Source: Oceanospirillum maris DSM 6286
GTDB taxonomy: Bacteria; Pseudomonadota; Gammaproteobacteria; Pseudomonadales; Halomonadaceae
Reading direction: 5' to 3'
Length of the DNA stretch: 64,000 bases
NCBI RefSeq assembly: GCF_000422865.1
Contig: NZ_AUGW01000014.1
Coordinates: 62,001-126,000, forward strand
Below, one piece after another: positions 48,229 through 56,920 of the stretch. A program made the position numbers and the translations under genes. Position 1 is the first letter of the stretch. The number at the start of each line of letters is the position of its first letter. A model generated the notes under the pieces. The model saw only the letters and a list, made by a program, of their open reading frames with translations, had not been told where the DNA came from and made no database searches.

Positions 48229-50274
48229 ATGTCAACGTTTGACTCAGGCCAAATTAACACCCCTACGAAGGGTGACACTATGGTGTCGGCTACAGGTTTA
48301 GACGGCAAGATTAATTACGTAAACCGTGTGTTTATGCGGGTTTCAGGTTACCACGAGAAAGAACTGATTGGTCATAATCATAGCCTTGTTCGGCACGACG
48401 ATATGCCACGCTGTATATGGCATCGCGTTTGGAAACGCTTAGAAAAAGATGATGAAGCTTTTATCTTAGTAAAAAACAGCAACGCCAGTGGTCAGCCCTA
48501 TTGGAGTTTTTCAGCCTTATACCCCAACTTTGATGCTAAAGGTCAAAAAATTGGCTATATCGCCGTGCATTACCCTGCATCCGAGTCAATGATCCAGCTA
48601 ATCGAGCCTATTTATAAGAAAGTATTAGAAGCCGAAGCCAAAGAACCTAACTCTGGCTTAGAATGCCTAGAGCAACAGCTCAAAGAGGCTGGGCATAGTA
48701 GTTACAGCGATTACCTGATTGAAGCTCACCACAACCAACCACCAAGCAAGCAAGAAGGTATCAAGGGCTACAATTCAACTTACGCACGGCAAACATCCAG
48801 TAATAGCGCCGCTTGGCCCTTCCTCCATACCCAAGTCAATATCGCCCAAGGGCTACATCTCGCACTGGCGACAGCAGTCACATTGGCTGGACAATACCTT
48901 TATTCTGCCAGCAGTTGGTTTTTGCTTTATCCCTTAGCCGTTCTTGCGGTGATTATCTATACACGGGGAATTTTAGGGCGGGCACTAAAAGTATTGCACC
49001 GTGTTCACCACACGATTAAACGTTCTAAAATGGGTGAATTTCATCACCGCGTGAATGATATTTCTGGCTTAGGCGAAGTAGGCCAAGTCGCCTGGGAAAT
49101 GAACGAGCTGTTGGATCAGATTCAAAGTTTCTACTTAGAAGCAAACAGCGCATTCCAGGATGTATCAGGAGGACAAGCTCACCGCTACGCCATTAGCACC
49201 GCGGTTTCAGGGGCACCACACCGTTCTCTTGAGCAGCTAAATACCGGTTTAGAGGCGATGCGCCAAGTACAAAGTATTCGCTCACGCAATGAGCTTATGT
49301 CACAGCTTAATGAAGTCAATGTTAGCTGCTTAGTCCCCAACTTAACCACCATTCAGACCGATCTAGCCGATGTTATTGAAGAGATCAAAATCGCATTGAA
49401 TACCGCTGGTGAAAACCGGCAAGATGTTGAAGCGTCTGAACGCGTTATTGATACGATGCTGGTTCAGCTAGCGAATATCACCGGAGTATTAAGTAACATT
49501 CAAGACCTAGTGATTAAATTAGATGATGATGGTAAACGAGTAGTAGAAGCTCTAACTTTAATCTCTGATATTTCAGAACAAACAAACTTATTAGCACTTA
49601 ATGCATCAATTGAGGCTGCACGGGCAGGAGAGCATGGCCGAGGTTTCGCTGTAGTAGCAGATGAGGTGCGCACCCTTGCTGGACGCTCTAAAAGCGCTGC
49701 TGATAGCATTAGCCGTATCATCGACACCTTTTCTGAACGCTCTAAGCAGATGCGTATCGCATCAGAGCAAGCCGGAGGTGAAGCCGAAGCACTTAATCGT
49801 GACATTGGCGGCTTTAATGAAACCTTTGGTCGCCTAGCCAAATCTGCTGTTGATACCCATAATCGCCTTGCCCGCTCCAGCGATAAAAACTTTACCATTC
49901 TAGCAAAAGTTGACCATATCGTTTACAAACAGCGCACCTACCTGAGTATCCAGGATACGGAACACCATAAAAACGAAGTGGATGCGGTCAGTGTTGATCA
50001 CCATAACTGTCGTCTCGGAAAATGGTATAACGAAGGGGTAGGTCAAGAGCAGTTTAGCCATTTGAACAGCTTTAAAAAGCTGCAAAAACCCCATGAAGCG
50101 GTACACAAGTGTGCTCGCTTTGCCGTTGGTTTGGCTGGTGATGATTGGTTAAAAAACCAAGATCTCAGGAATGAGATTATCGCCGCCGTTAAACGGTCAG
50201 AAAGTGCTAGTGATGAGGTTATGTCACTATTAGATGACATGGTTGAAGAAAAACACCGAGCCATTAGTCAATAA
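48229..50274 (+). CDS. Aer-like PAS chemoreceptor with C-terminal zinc-binding CZB domain
   Basis: A 681-residue receptor without periplasmic domain. N-terminal PAS (about 15-125, [20 protein letters not shown]), a membrane hairpin at about 205-245, a HAMP-like segment, then the signalling region with [20 protein letters not shown] and [19 protein letters not shown]. The C-terminal CZB domain has H563 in KVDHIVYK, H591 and C594 in [11 protein letters not shown] and PHEAVH at 621-626, the conserved His3-Cys zinc set. CZB domains react to oxidants such as hypochlorite through the Cys-Zn pair, and PAS suggests redox or oxygen sensing. It is followed by a terminator and then paaX. Confidence 0.93.
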   Translation: MSTFDSGQINTPTKGDTMVSATGLDGKINYVNRVFMRVSGYHEKELIGHNHSLVRHDDMPRCIWHRVWKRLEKDDEAFILVKNSNASGQPYWSFSALYPNFDAKGQKIGYIAVHYPASESMIQLIEPIYKKVLEAEAKEPNSGLECLEQQLKEAGHSSYSDYLIEAHHNQPPSKQEGIKGYNSTYARQTSSNSAAWPFLHTQVNIAQGLHLALATAVTLAGQYLYSASSWFLLYPLAVLAVIIYTRGILGRALKVLHRVHHTIKRSKMGEFHHRVNDISGLGEVGQVAWEMNELLDQIQSFYLEANSAFQDVSGGQAHRYAISTAVSGAPHRSLEQLNTGLEAMRQVQSIRSRNELMSQLNEVNVSCLVPNLTTIQTDLADVIEEIKIALNTAGENRQDVEASERVIDTMLVQLANITGVLSNIQDLVIKLDDDGKRVVEALTLISDISEQTNLLALNASIEAARAGEHGRGFAVVADEVRTLAGRSKSAADSISRIIDTFSERSKQMRIASEQAGGEAEALNRDIGGFNETFGRLAKSAVDTHNRLARSSDKNFTILAKVDHIVYKQRTYLSIQDTEHHKNEVDAVSVDHHNCRLGKWYNEGVGQEQFSHLNSFKKLQKPHEAVHKCARFAVGLAGDDWLKNQDLRNEIIAAVKRSESASDEVMSLLDDMVEEKHRAISQ

Positions 50275-50326
50275 AGGGTTAATCTGTACTTTTCACGATT
50301 AGCTTTCATTTAAAATAATCAGCGAC

Positions 50327-50355
50327 AAAGAGCCCTCTACACCGAGGGTTCTTTT
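50327..50355 (+). terminator. Terminator of the PAS/CZB chemoreceptor gene
   Basis: AAAGAGCCCTC (50327-50337) pairs with GAGGGTTCTTT (50344-50354), one G-U pair, and ends in T. It separates the receptor from paaX. Confidence 0.8.
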
Positions 50356-50512
50356 GACTTAGGCCAGTCTTTATCAAACCGCTCATTGCTTAAACCATCC
50401 GCCTATCACTTAAACCATCCATCACTTAAGGTTGCCAATGCCCTTGCCTGCATGCGCGCCCCTCCGTACAATCTTAATCCCCTAATAACTCAACGCGTTA
50501 CAAAGAATCCTA

Positions 50513-51448
50513 ATGCCAAATAACCGAGCAGTTCAGCAGTTAGTAGAAGAATTCTGTCAGCAGCGGCCTATTCGAGCAGGCTCTCTGATTATTACTGTTT
50601 ATGGTGATGCCATCGCTACTCGTGGCGGTACAGTTTGGCTTGGGAGCCTGATTAAAGCCCTTGAACCCCTCGGCTTAAATCAACGCTTAGTTCGTACCTC
50701 TGTCTTTCGTTTAGCGAAAGAGGAATGGTTAACCGCTGAGCAAGTCGGCCGTCGCAGCTATTACAGTTTAACAGGGGCTGGCCGCCGTCGATTTGAGAAA
50801 GCGTTTAAACGCGTCTACGCACCGGTCTTGCCTGACTGGGATGGCCAGTGGTGTATCGTAATGACAGGACAGATGGAACAGGAAACCCGGCGTCCGGTTA
50901 AAGAAGAATTAGGCTGGTTAGGCTTTGGTAATATCGCCCCTGGCGTTATGGCTCACCCAAAGGTTGACTTACCTGAGCTTCAGGCCACGTTAAAAGACCT
51001 TAACGCCCTTGATGATGCCATTATTTTTGAAACCCGAAAGCAGGATCTGCTCAACGGTCGTCCCCTTCGCTTAATGGTAAAAGAGTGCTGGAATCTTGAT
51101 GCGCTATCCGAGGGTTATCGATACTTTCTCAATAAATTCCGGCCTATTTGGCAGGAGCTGAAAGATGCGGAACATCTTGATCCTGAAGACTGCTTCTTAG
51201 TACGTACGCTTCTTATCCATGAATATCGTCGGATTTTGCTAAAAGATCCTCAACTGCCAGAGGAGCTACTCCCTAGCGACTGGGAAGGTACTGCCGCCCG
51301 CTTGCTCTGCCGAAATTTATACCGACTTGTCGCCGAAAAAACAGAGCAACACCTTGATCAGATTTTAGAAACCGCAGAAGGGCCTCTTCCTAACGCTTCT
51401 GCTACTTTTTATAAGCGCTTTGGTGGCTTAAAGACCTTACCGGTTTAA
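50513..51448 (+). CDS. paaX: Phenylacetyl-CoA-responsive repressor PaaX
   Basis: A 311-residue PaaX-family protein with N-terminal winged helix (about 15-90: GSLIITVYGDAIATRGGTVW, LVRTSVFRLAKEEWL) and the PaaX middle and C-terminal domains (GFGNIAPGVMAHP, FRPIWQELKDAEHLDPEDCF). PaaX represses paa operons and is released by phenylacetyl-CoA. Here it is 5 kb from paaK and heads a tight run with a flavoprotein, DUF2889 and thiolase-like genes; only nine bases separate it from the flavoprotein gene. Its own ribosome site is weak. Confidence 0.92.
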   Translation: MPNNRAVQQLVEEFCQQRPIRAGSLIITVYGDAIATRGGTVWLGSLIKALEPLGLNQRLVRTSVFRLAKEEWLTAEQVGRRSYYSLTGAGRRRFEKAFKRVYAPVLPDWDGQWCIVMTGQMEQETRRPVKEELGWLGFGNIAPGVMAHPKVDLPELQATLKDLNALDDAIIFETRKQDLLNGRPLRLMVKECWNLDALSEGYRYFLNKFRPIWQELKDAEHLDPEDCFLVRTLLIHEYRRILLKDPQLPEELLPSDWEGTAARLLCRNLYRLVAEKTEQHLDQILETAEGPLPNASATFYKRFGGLKTLPV

Positions 51449-51457
51449 GGAAATACG

Positions 51458-52822
51458 ATGTCTTTTCAAATTGCGATTATTGGTAGCGGCCCCTCTGGCT
51501 GTTTTTTAGCAGAATTACTCAGTCGAAAAATCCCAGATTGTCAGATTGATATTATTGAGCGCCTACCAACACTGTTTGGCTTGGTCAGAGCAGGCGTCGC
51601 ACCGGATCACCAAGGCACCAAAAACGTCACCCGCCAGTTTGAGCGAACCCTTGAAAAAGACAATATCCGAGTGCTTGCTAATCTAACAGTCGGTGAGGAA
51701 ATCTCCTTCGAGGCGCTTAAAAACTGCTACGACATTATTATTGTTGCCACGGGGGCCGCAGAAGATAATCGACTGAATATTGCCGGTGAGGATCTTGACG
51801 GTGTTTATGGTTCAAGTCATTTTGTCGGCTGGTATAACGCCAACCCCGATGCCCATAAGTCAATCAATACGAGCAATACGAAAAAAAATATCCAGCTAAA
51901 AGGTTCTGCAGTAGCGGTCATCGGCCACGGTAACGTCGCTTTAGATATTGCCCGCCTCCTTGCGAAAACCCCAGAAGAACGGGCCGCCACTGATATCTGT
52001 CAACCGGCCCTAGAGCAGATGGATCAATGTGTCATTGATGATATTTATCTCATCGGCCGAGGTGGCCCAGAGCAAGCGCGCTTTACCCCGCCGGAACTTG
52101 CAGAGCTCAATGAGCTGGCCCAAGCATTGCCCGTTATTAATGCTTGCGCGATTCCCGCTGAACCAAGCTCGGAATGGGAGCCCCGTGAGGCCCGAGCCAA
52201 ACAGATGAATCTTGATCTGTTTCGGCAGTTTTCAGTTAATGCTGTTCAAGCCCAAGCTCAAAGAGCACCAGTGACACAAACGACTGGAAAAACCCGTATA
52301 CACCTGCTGTTTTGGCATCAACCTAAGGCTATTCTTGGCGATGCTGGGCGTATCACGCACCTTGAACTTGAGCAACGCTTAGCAGGACAAGCTCCTCAGC
52401 GGGTCACTCTGCCTATTGATACGTTGATTAGTGCCATTGGTTACCATAGCCGCCCGATTAAAGGCCTTCCTTTTGATGATCAATTGGGGCGAATCCCACA
52501 CAAAAATGGCTTAACTGAGCCAGGTGTTTATATTACAGGTTGGGCACGTCGCGGCCCTACAGGGGTTATACCGACAAACCGTGCCGATGCCCTTGAAATG
52601 AGTAAACGTATCTTAAGTGATGTTGAATCCGGTGTGCTAACGCCTAAACAAGCGCCCCTTGTCAGCATTGACACACTTATCGCGGAAAAAGGCTTGCAAG
52701 TGGTTAACTACAGCCAATGGCAGCAGTTGAATCAAGCAGAAATTGCGGCGGCTAAAGATCAAAAGCCACGGGAAAAATTCACGTCGACCCAAGCCATGCT
52801 CGCTCAGATTTTTGGTAGCTAA
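51458..52822 (+). CDS. Adrenodoxin/ferredoxin-NADP+ reductase-like flavoprotein
   Basis: A 454-residue FAD and NAD(P)-binding protein of the FprA/adrenodoxin reductase type. The FAD Rossmann motif is IAIIGSGPSGCFLAELLSRK (residues 4-23). The family segments LFGLVRAGVAPDHQGTKNV, VIVATGAAEDNRL-like and VIGHGNVALDIARLLAKTPEE (NADP site) follow, and the C-terminal GWARRGPTGVIPTNRADALE closes the FAD pocket. It should pass electrons between NADPH and a ferredoxin. AAGGAAATACG precedes the ATG, nine bases after paaX. No ferredoxin gene is nearby. Electron supply to a ring monooxygenase is a possible role. Confidence 0.88.
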   Translation: MSFQIAIIGSGPSGCFLAELLSRKIPDCQIDIIERLPTLFGLVRAGVAPDHQGTKNVTRQFERTLEKDNIRVLANLTVGEEISFEALKNCYDIIIVATGAAEDNRLNIAGEDLDGVYGSSHFVGWYNANPDAHKSINTSNTKKNIQLKGSAVAVIGHGNVALDIARLLAKTPEERAATDICQPALEQMDQCVIDDIYLIGRGGPEQARFTPPELAELNELAQALPVINACAIPAEPSSEWEPREARAKQMNLDLFRQFSVNAVQAQAQRAPVTQTTGKTRIHLLFWHQPKAILGDAGRITHLELEQRLAGQAPQRVTLPIDTLISAIGYHSRPIKGLPFDDQLGRIPHKNGLTEPGVYITGWARRGPTGVIPTNRADALEMSKRILSDVESGVLTPKQAPLVSIDTLIAEKGLQVVNYSQWQQLNQAEIAAAKDQKPREKFTSTQAMLAQIFGS

Positions 52823-52852
52823 TTATATTTTATTATTTTGTTAAGGATTTCC

Positions 52853-53443
52853 ATGACATTGTCGCCCAGCCAAAATCGCCAGCTGATTCATACGAGAACG
52901 GTTACGTGTCAAGCCTATAAACGGGATGATGGGCTTTGGGATATTGAAGGCCATATGACCGATATTAAAACCCAGGATATTCCAAATGAAGACCGTGGCG
53001 GCGTTATTCCCGCCGGTGAGCCGCTACATGAGATGTGGCTACGCATAACGCTAGATTCAAATTTAACCATACAGGATGCCGAAGCCAGTACCGATTTTGC
53101 GCCTTTTACGATCTGTCCTAATATCACCCCTGCCTATAAAAAATTAAAGGGAATAACCATCGGGCCGGGCTGGAATAAAGTGGTTAAAACAAGACTCGGT
53201 GATACTGCAGGCTGTACCCATCACACCGAACTGTTAGGCCCTATGGCGACAACGGCATTTCAGGCTATTTACAAAGAGCTAAAAGACAAAGAAGAAGCCA
53301 ATAACAAGCCTCCCAGTATTTTAAACACCTGTCATGCTCTGGCAAAGACCAGCCCAGTCGCCAAACGGTTATGGCCTGCTTTTACACAAGATCAATCCGA
53401 TAGCGTTGAGGCAGATATCACAGCCTCGCTTATCAATGAATAA
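52853..53443 (+). CDS. DUF2889-family protein
   Basis: A 196-residue protein of the DUF2889 family: conserved N-terminal RTVTCQAYKRDDGLWDIEGHMTD, central PLHEMWLRITLDSNLTIQDAEA and GPGWNKVVKTRLGDTAGCTH, then HTELLGPMATTAFQAIY. Conserved His, Cys and acidic residues could form a site, but no activity is known to me. I start at ATG 52853, with AAGGA six bases upstream; the TTG at 52838 lies before it. It is 30 bases after the flavoprotein gene and 56 before the thiolase-like gene, so a shared function with them is likely. Confidence 0.82.
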   Translation: MTLSPSQNRQLIHTRTVTCQAYKRDDGLWDIEGHMTDIKTQDIPNEDRGGVIPAGEPLHEMWLRITLDSNLTIQDAEASTDFAPFTICPNITPAYKKLKGITIGPGWNKVVKTRLGDTAGCTHHTELLGPMATTAFQAIYKELKDKEEANNKPPSILNTCHALAKTSPVAKRLWPAFTQDQSDSVEADITASLINE

Positions 53444-53499
53444 CAATCGCGATTAAAAACAGATACGATAAGAAATATTATAAAAATAACGGAGGCATT

Positions 53500-54555
53500 A
53501 TGTCAGGGTTAACCAATAATTTATCGGGATCAGCCAGCATTATCATCGCGGCAGAACGATCTGTTGATCAACAGGGAGATCTAAGCGCGACTCAAGCCTT
53601 GATCCAGCAAGCAGCATCAGAAGGTCAGCGCTGTATAACGTTAACCATTGATGATTTAAACACCCCGTGGCAAAGCCCAATACAGAAGCATCATTTTCGT
53701 AGCGGCTGCGGGCCGATTGAGGCACTATCAGTTGCCAACCGTCTAGTTCAAGATGGCGAGTGTGATCTGGCGGTGATTCACGGCAAAGACTTCCTAAGAA
53801 GCGAACAGAGTCAAAACGATCGCCATACTAAAATGGCAATTTATCCTGAGATGGCGATTCCTGAGGCATATACCCAGCTTGCACGGCATTTCTATCAGCA
53901 TCACGGGTTTACTGAAGCCGAGTTTCTACGGCTGCGGGATGCCGTCTTTGATAATCTAAAACAAACAGCGGAGCAGCTTGGGCTTAAGCTTCCTGCTGAA
54001 AACTGGTATCAACCCATAACGAGTCTGTATCGCGGTGTTGACTGCGCTAACCCTGTGACTGATTTTGAAGGCTTAGTCGTTGTAACCTCTCAGGAGTCAT
54101 CCCTTCCAAGGTTAATCAACCCCATAGAGATCAAAGGCGTTGGCATCGGCATTGCCGATAAAGACGGCCCAGAACACGCGCGGGAGCTGGCTCAGTACCA
54201 TGCCTTAGAGAAGGCTTGCCACTACGCGGGGGTACAATCTAATTGTGATATTGCCGAGGTGATCAACTCGCCCACGGCGCTTTTAGACGCGTATACCTGC
54301 TACCCTGTCGTTCCTATCGCTCTTTTAATGAAAGGCGGCGGCCTGCAGTCGGTGCAATCCATTCTAGACCTCCTGAAGACAAAAGCCTTAACCACGACCG
54401 GAGGTATGAATCTCGCCCGAGCGCCGTGGAATAACCCTGCTCTGCAAGGCTTGATTGCCATGTGCCAAAAGCTTCAAGAGCATCAAGGTTTAGGCCTGGT
54501 TCACGGAAACGGTGGCTTAGGCTATCGCCAGGGTATCGCTCTCTTATCGACTTAA
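53500..54555 (+). CDS. Thiolase-like protein of SCP-x/Ltp type, degenerate C-terminal active site
   Basis: A 351-residue protein that looks like a shortened thiolase. Residues 66-100 (FRSGCGPIEALSVANRLVQD followed by GECDLAVIHGKD) correspond to the active-cysteine segment, with C70. The C-terminus (GGMNLARAPWNN, then GLGLVHGNGGLGYRQGIAL) corresponds to the thiolase end, but the second catalytic cysteine is replaced by HGNGG, as in SCP2/Ltp proteins. Usual thiolases are about 390-400 residues. It may cleave or condense an acyl-CoA, perhaps as a retro-aldolase partner. GGAGG before the ATG supports the start. Substrate unknown; the paaX operon context suggests an aryl-CoA or ring-derived CoA ester. 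Confidence 0.7.
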   Translation: MSGLTNNLSGSASIIIAAERSVDQQGDLSATQALIQQAASEGQRCITLTIDDLNTPWQSPIQKHHFRSGCGPIEALSVANRLVQDGECDLAVIHGKDFLRSEQSQNDRHTKMAIYPEMAIPEAYTQLARHFYQHHGFTEAEFLRLRDAVFDNLKQTAEQLGLKLPAENWYQPITSLYRGVDCANPVTDFEGLVVVTSQESSLPRLINPIEIKGVGIGIADKDGPEHARELAQYHALEKACHYAGVQSNCDIAEVINSPTALLDAYTCYPVVPIALLMKGGGLQSVQSILDLLKTKALTTTGGMNLARAPWNNPALQGLIAMCQKLQEHQGLGLVHGNGGLGYRQGIALLST

Positions 54556-54582
54556 GCTTTATTTTCTAGGATAAGAACCATT

Positions 54583-55500
54583 ATGGCACCCCGTTATATG
54601 GCTGGTATGGCCCTTCTACTCGCAATGATTCTATGGGCGAGTTCATTTATTGCATTAAAATATGCGTTTCAATGGTATCCACCAGAGTGGGTTATTTTTG
54701 GCCGTATGCTGATTGCAGCACTGTGTTTTCTGCCTTTTTGGAAATGGCTTAACCCTGGGCCTATTCCCCGCAAAGATAAAGTATGGCTGCTGCTACTCGC
54801 TTTCGCGGAGCCGGGACTCTATTTTATTTTTGAGAGTATTGCGCTACAAAACACCAGTGCCTCTCAGGCCGGTATGATCACCGCACTTTTACCTATGCTT
54901 GTGGCTATTGGGGCGGCATTTTGGTTAAAAGAGCGTGTTAGCGCATGGACTGTGGTCGGTTTTGGCTTGGCTATCATGGGGGGTGTTTTACTCAGTACCA
55001 GCAGCACAGCCAGTGACAGCGCACCAAATCCAGAGTTTGGTAACTTAATGGAGCTTCTTGCGATGGTTTGTGCGGCGGTCTATACCCTTATTTTGAAGAA
55101 ACTATCAGACCGTTACAGCACATGGTTTATTACTGCTTTCCAGTCATTTTTTGGCACAGTATTCTTCCTACCTTTAGCCCTAAGCGCAGAAGGTGAGATG
55201 GTTTTTCATCAAGAGGGGGTTTTATCCGTTCTTTATCTGGGTGTACTTATTACTCTAGGTGCGTATGGTCTTTATAACTGGTCAGTACAGCAAATACAGG
55301 CGACCCATGCCAGCGCTTATACCAATTTAATCCCTGTTTTCACGGTCATTATGGCATTTTTGATTCTGGATGAGCGCTTTACTCAAGGTCAAGTTATTGC
55401 CAGCTTCTTAGTTATTGCAGGCCTTGCACTCAGTCAAATACCTGAGCGTAAAACCTCAAACCTCACACCCCCAGAAAACGTACCACCAGAGGCAGGATAA
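54583..55500 (+). CDS. EamA/DMT-family transporter at the end of the paaX run
   Basis: A 305-residue membrane protein with about ten helices in two EamA halves (MALLLAMILWASSFIALKYA at the start; VCAAVYTLILKKLSDRY opening the second half). It is 27 bases after the thiolase-like gene on the same strand and could export or import a small molecule linked to that run. Its last 38 bases overlap the end of lrgB on the other strand. Substrate unknown. Confidence 0.85.
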   Translation: MAPRYMAGMALLLAMILWASSFIALKYAFQWYPPEWVIFGRMLIAALCFLPFWKWLNPGPIPRKDKVWLLLLAFAEPGLYFIFESIALQNTSASQAGMITALLPMLVAIGAAFWLKERVSAWTVVGFGLAIMGGVLLSTSSTASDSAPNPEFGNLMELLAMVCAAVYTLILKKLSDRYSTWFITAFQSFFGTVFFLPLALSAEGEMVFHQEGVLSVLYLGVLITLGAYGLYNWSVQQIQATHASAYTNLIPVFTVIMAFLILDERFTQGQVIASFLVIAGLALSQIPERKTSNLTPPENVPPEAG

Positions 55501-56182
55501 AGGCACTGAGCATTCCTGTAAGCCCCATCGCCAAACCTGCAAAAGCACCGGCGACAGAGCTAACGGCAAAGCTTTGTGCAGTACCAAAACCGTGGGCAGC
55601 CAAGCCCATGGTAAAGCCCTGTACGCTATGATCTTTAATATTTAACGCCTTAAATAACAACGGCCCAATAACGCAACCTATAGCCCCAGTCACAAGAACG
55701 AGGCCAGCGGTTAGCGATGGATAACCTCCAATTTTCTCAGCGATCCCCATCGCTATAGGCGATGTAACCGATTTTGGCGTTAACGACAGTACCGTTTCTC
55801 GACTGCCACCCATTCCCATCACTAGAGCAATCGTCGAAAGCGCTGCGGTTAAAATCCCTGAGACACAGGCAATAATTAACGGCCAAAACATCTGCTTAAC
55901 ACGTTCTAAGTGATCGTAAAGAGGAACCGCAAGGGCAACCGTGGCAGGCCCTAATAGAAAATGTATAAACTGCGCCCCTTCAAAATACTGCTGATAGTTC
56001 ATGCCTATCAACGTCAGAAAGGCAACAATCAGGGCTATGGCGACAATAACAGGGTGTAAAAATGCGCTACCACCAGCCAGTCGATTGATTTTGCTCGCGA
56101 TTAAGAAGGCCGCTAAAGTCACCGCAATACTCATAATAGGACTAGCAGATAGGTAAACCCAAAGGGTTGAGAGGTCATTCAT
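55463..56182 (-). CDS. lrgB: LrgB/CidB-family membrane protein
   Basis: A 239-residue protein with about seven or eight hydrophobic helices. The LrgB signature region is ATVALAVPLYDHLERVKQMF, then TPKSVTSPIAMGIAEKIGGYPSLTA and GLAAHGFGTAQSF. The family works with LrgA in murein hydrolase control and by-product (for example pyruvate) transport. I choose ATG 56182 (MNDLSTLWVYLS), with GAGG six bases upstream; an earlier ATG at 56194 lies inside lrgA and loses that site. It overlaps the lrgA stop by eight bases and the EamA gene end by 38 bases. Confidence 0.92.
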   Translation of the reverse strand: MNDLSTLWVYLSASPIMSIAVTLAAFLIASKINRLAGGSAFLHPVIVAIALIVAFLTLIGMNYQQYFEGAQFIHFLLGPATVALAVPLYDHLERVKQMFWPLIIACVSGILTAALSTIALVMGMGGSRETVLSLTPKSVTSPIAMGIAEKIGGYPSLTAGLVLVTGAIGCVIGPLLFKALNIKDHSVQGFTMGLAAHGFGTAQSFAVSSVAGAFAGLAMGLTGMLSAFILPLVVRFLGV

Positions 56183-56543
56183 GTTCGGCCTCATCGATAT
56201 GTTTTGCCGCCAGTTTATTCAGCACAAGCCCTGTGACCAATAGCGTTACTGCTGTGCTCACAATAAGGGTTGTAATAATAACGATACCATCCGCTGCAAT
56301 CAGCTGGTAATGCACCATAAGACCAACACCCGCCGGTACGAAAAGTAGTGCTAAGTAGGTTAGTAACCCTTCACTGGCTTGACGCACACCGGTAGGCACG
56401 CCGCCATTAATCATCAGTCCGACTAAGAGTAAAACCATACCCACCACCGGCCCAGGAAATGGCCACTCAAGATAGCGGACGATTAATTCGCCAAAAAACT
56501 GACACAACAAGAGTACTAATAAACCAAAAAGCATCGCGACCAT
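56175..56543 (-). CDS. lrgA: LrgA/CidA-family membrane protein
   Basis: A 122-residue holin-like membrane protein with four helices. The family motif is PFPGPVVGMVLLLVGLMING, followed by LLTYLALLFVPAGVGLMVHY. It forms the lrgAB pair with the overlapping downstream gene. Two ATGs (56543 and 56534) are possible; the ribosome site AGGTGT is close to the first and far from the second, so the start is uncertain by three residues. Confidence 0.92.
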   Translation of the reverse strand: MVAMLFGLLVLLLCQFFGELIVRYLEWPFPGPVVGMVLLLVGLMINGGVPTGVRQASEGLLTYLALLFVPAGVGLMVHYQLIAADGIVIITTLIVSTAVTLLVTGLVLNKLAAKHIDEAEHE

Positions 56544-56920
56544 ACACCTGTTTGAAAAAAGAAAGATAGGGCATCATGCCCTATCAGGCCGCGAAAGAAA
56601 ATACAGCTATTGTAGAAGGTGGCTACTCAAAAGACGTTACAGCTCATTTCTCCCTAAGCCATAGCCAACGACCATCGCAATCGTACCGCCAATGGCAAGA
56701 TAACCATTATCCAGCCCAATAATATCAGCCCAGTTAACGACGGCAGTAGACACCAGCAATAAGCCTCCACCATTCATTAATACTCGCCCTAGCGCCACAC
56801 GATCCATAGTTGATATTACCTTTATAATTAATCCAATAAATTTATTATACCGGCTATTGTTGATGCAGCCTAAACCCCAGACGCAGCCTAAAACTATAAC
56901 CTGAAACGATAAGAAGCAGC
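56544..56920. other. Region upstream of lrgAB holding a small gene
   Basis: These 377 bases lie between lrgA and the QEGLA-motif gene, both on the minus strand. They contain the 56-codon frame at 56637-56807. The rest, 56808-56920, is AT-rich, with a short repeated phrase (CAGCCTAAA at 56866 and again near 56884). No terminator is evident. Confidence 0.45.
56637..56807 (-). CDS. Small membrane protein, 56 residues, unknown function
   Basis: A complete minus-strand frame starting MDRVALGRVLMNGGGLLLVS and ending VVGYGLGRNEL. It has two hydrophobic stretches (about 11-25 and 36-52) separated by a short acidic loop with Trp and Asp (NWADIIGLDNG), a pattern of a two-helix membrane peptide. The composition (glycine-rich helices, charged ends) is protein-like rather than random. 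AAAGG lies 11-12 bases before the ATG, a little far. It is 93 bases upstream of lrgA on the same strand. Function unknown. Confidence 0.6.
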   Translation of the reverse strand: MDRVALGRVLMNGGGLLLVSTAVVNWADIIGLDNGYLAIGGTIAMVVGYGLGRNEL

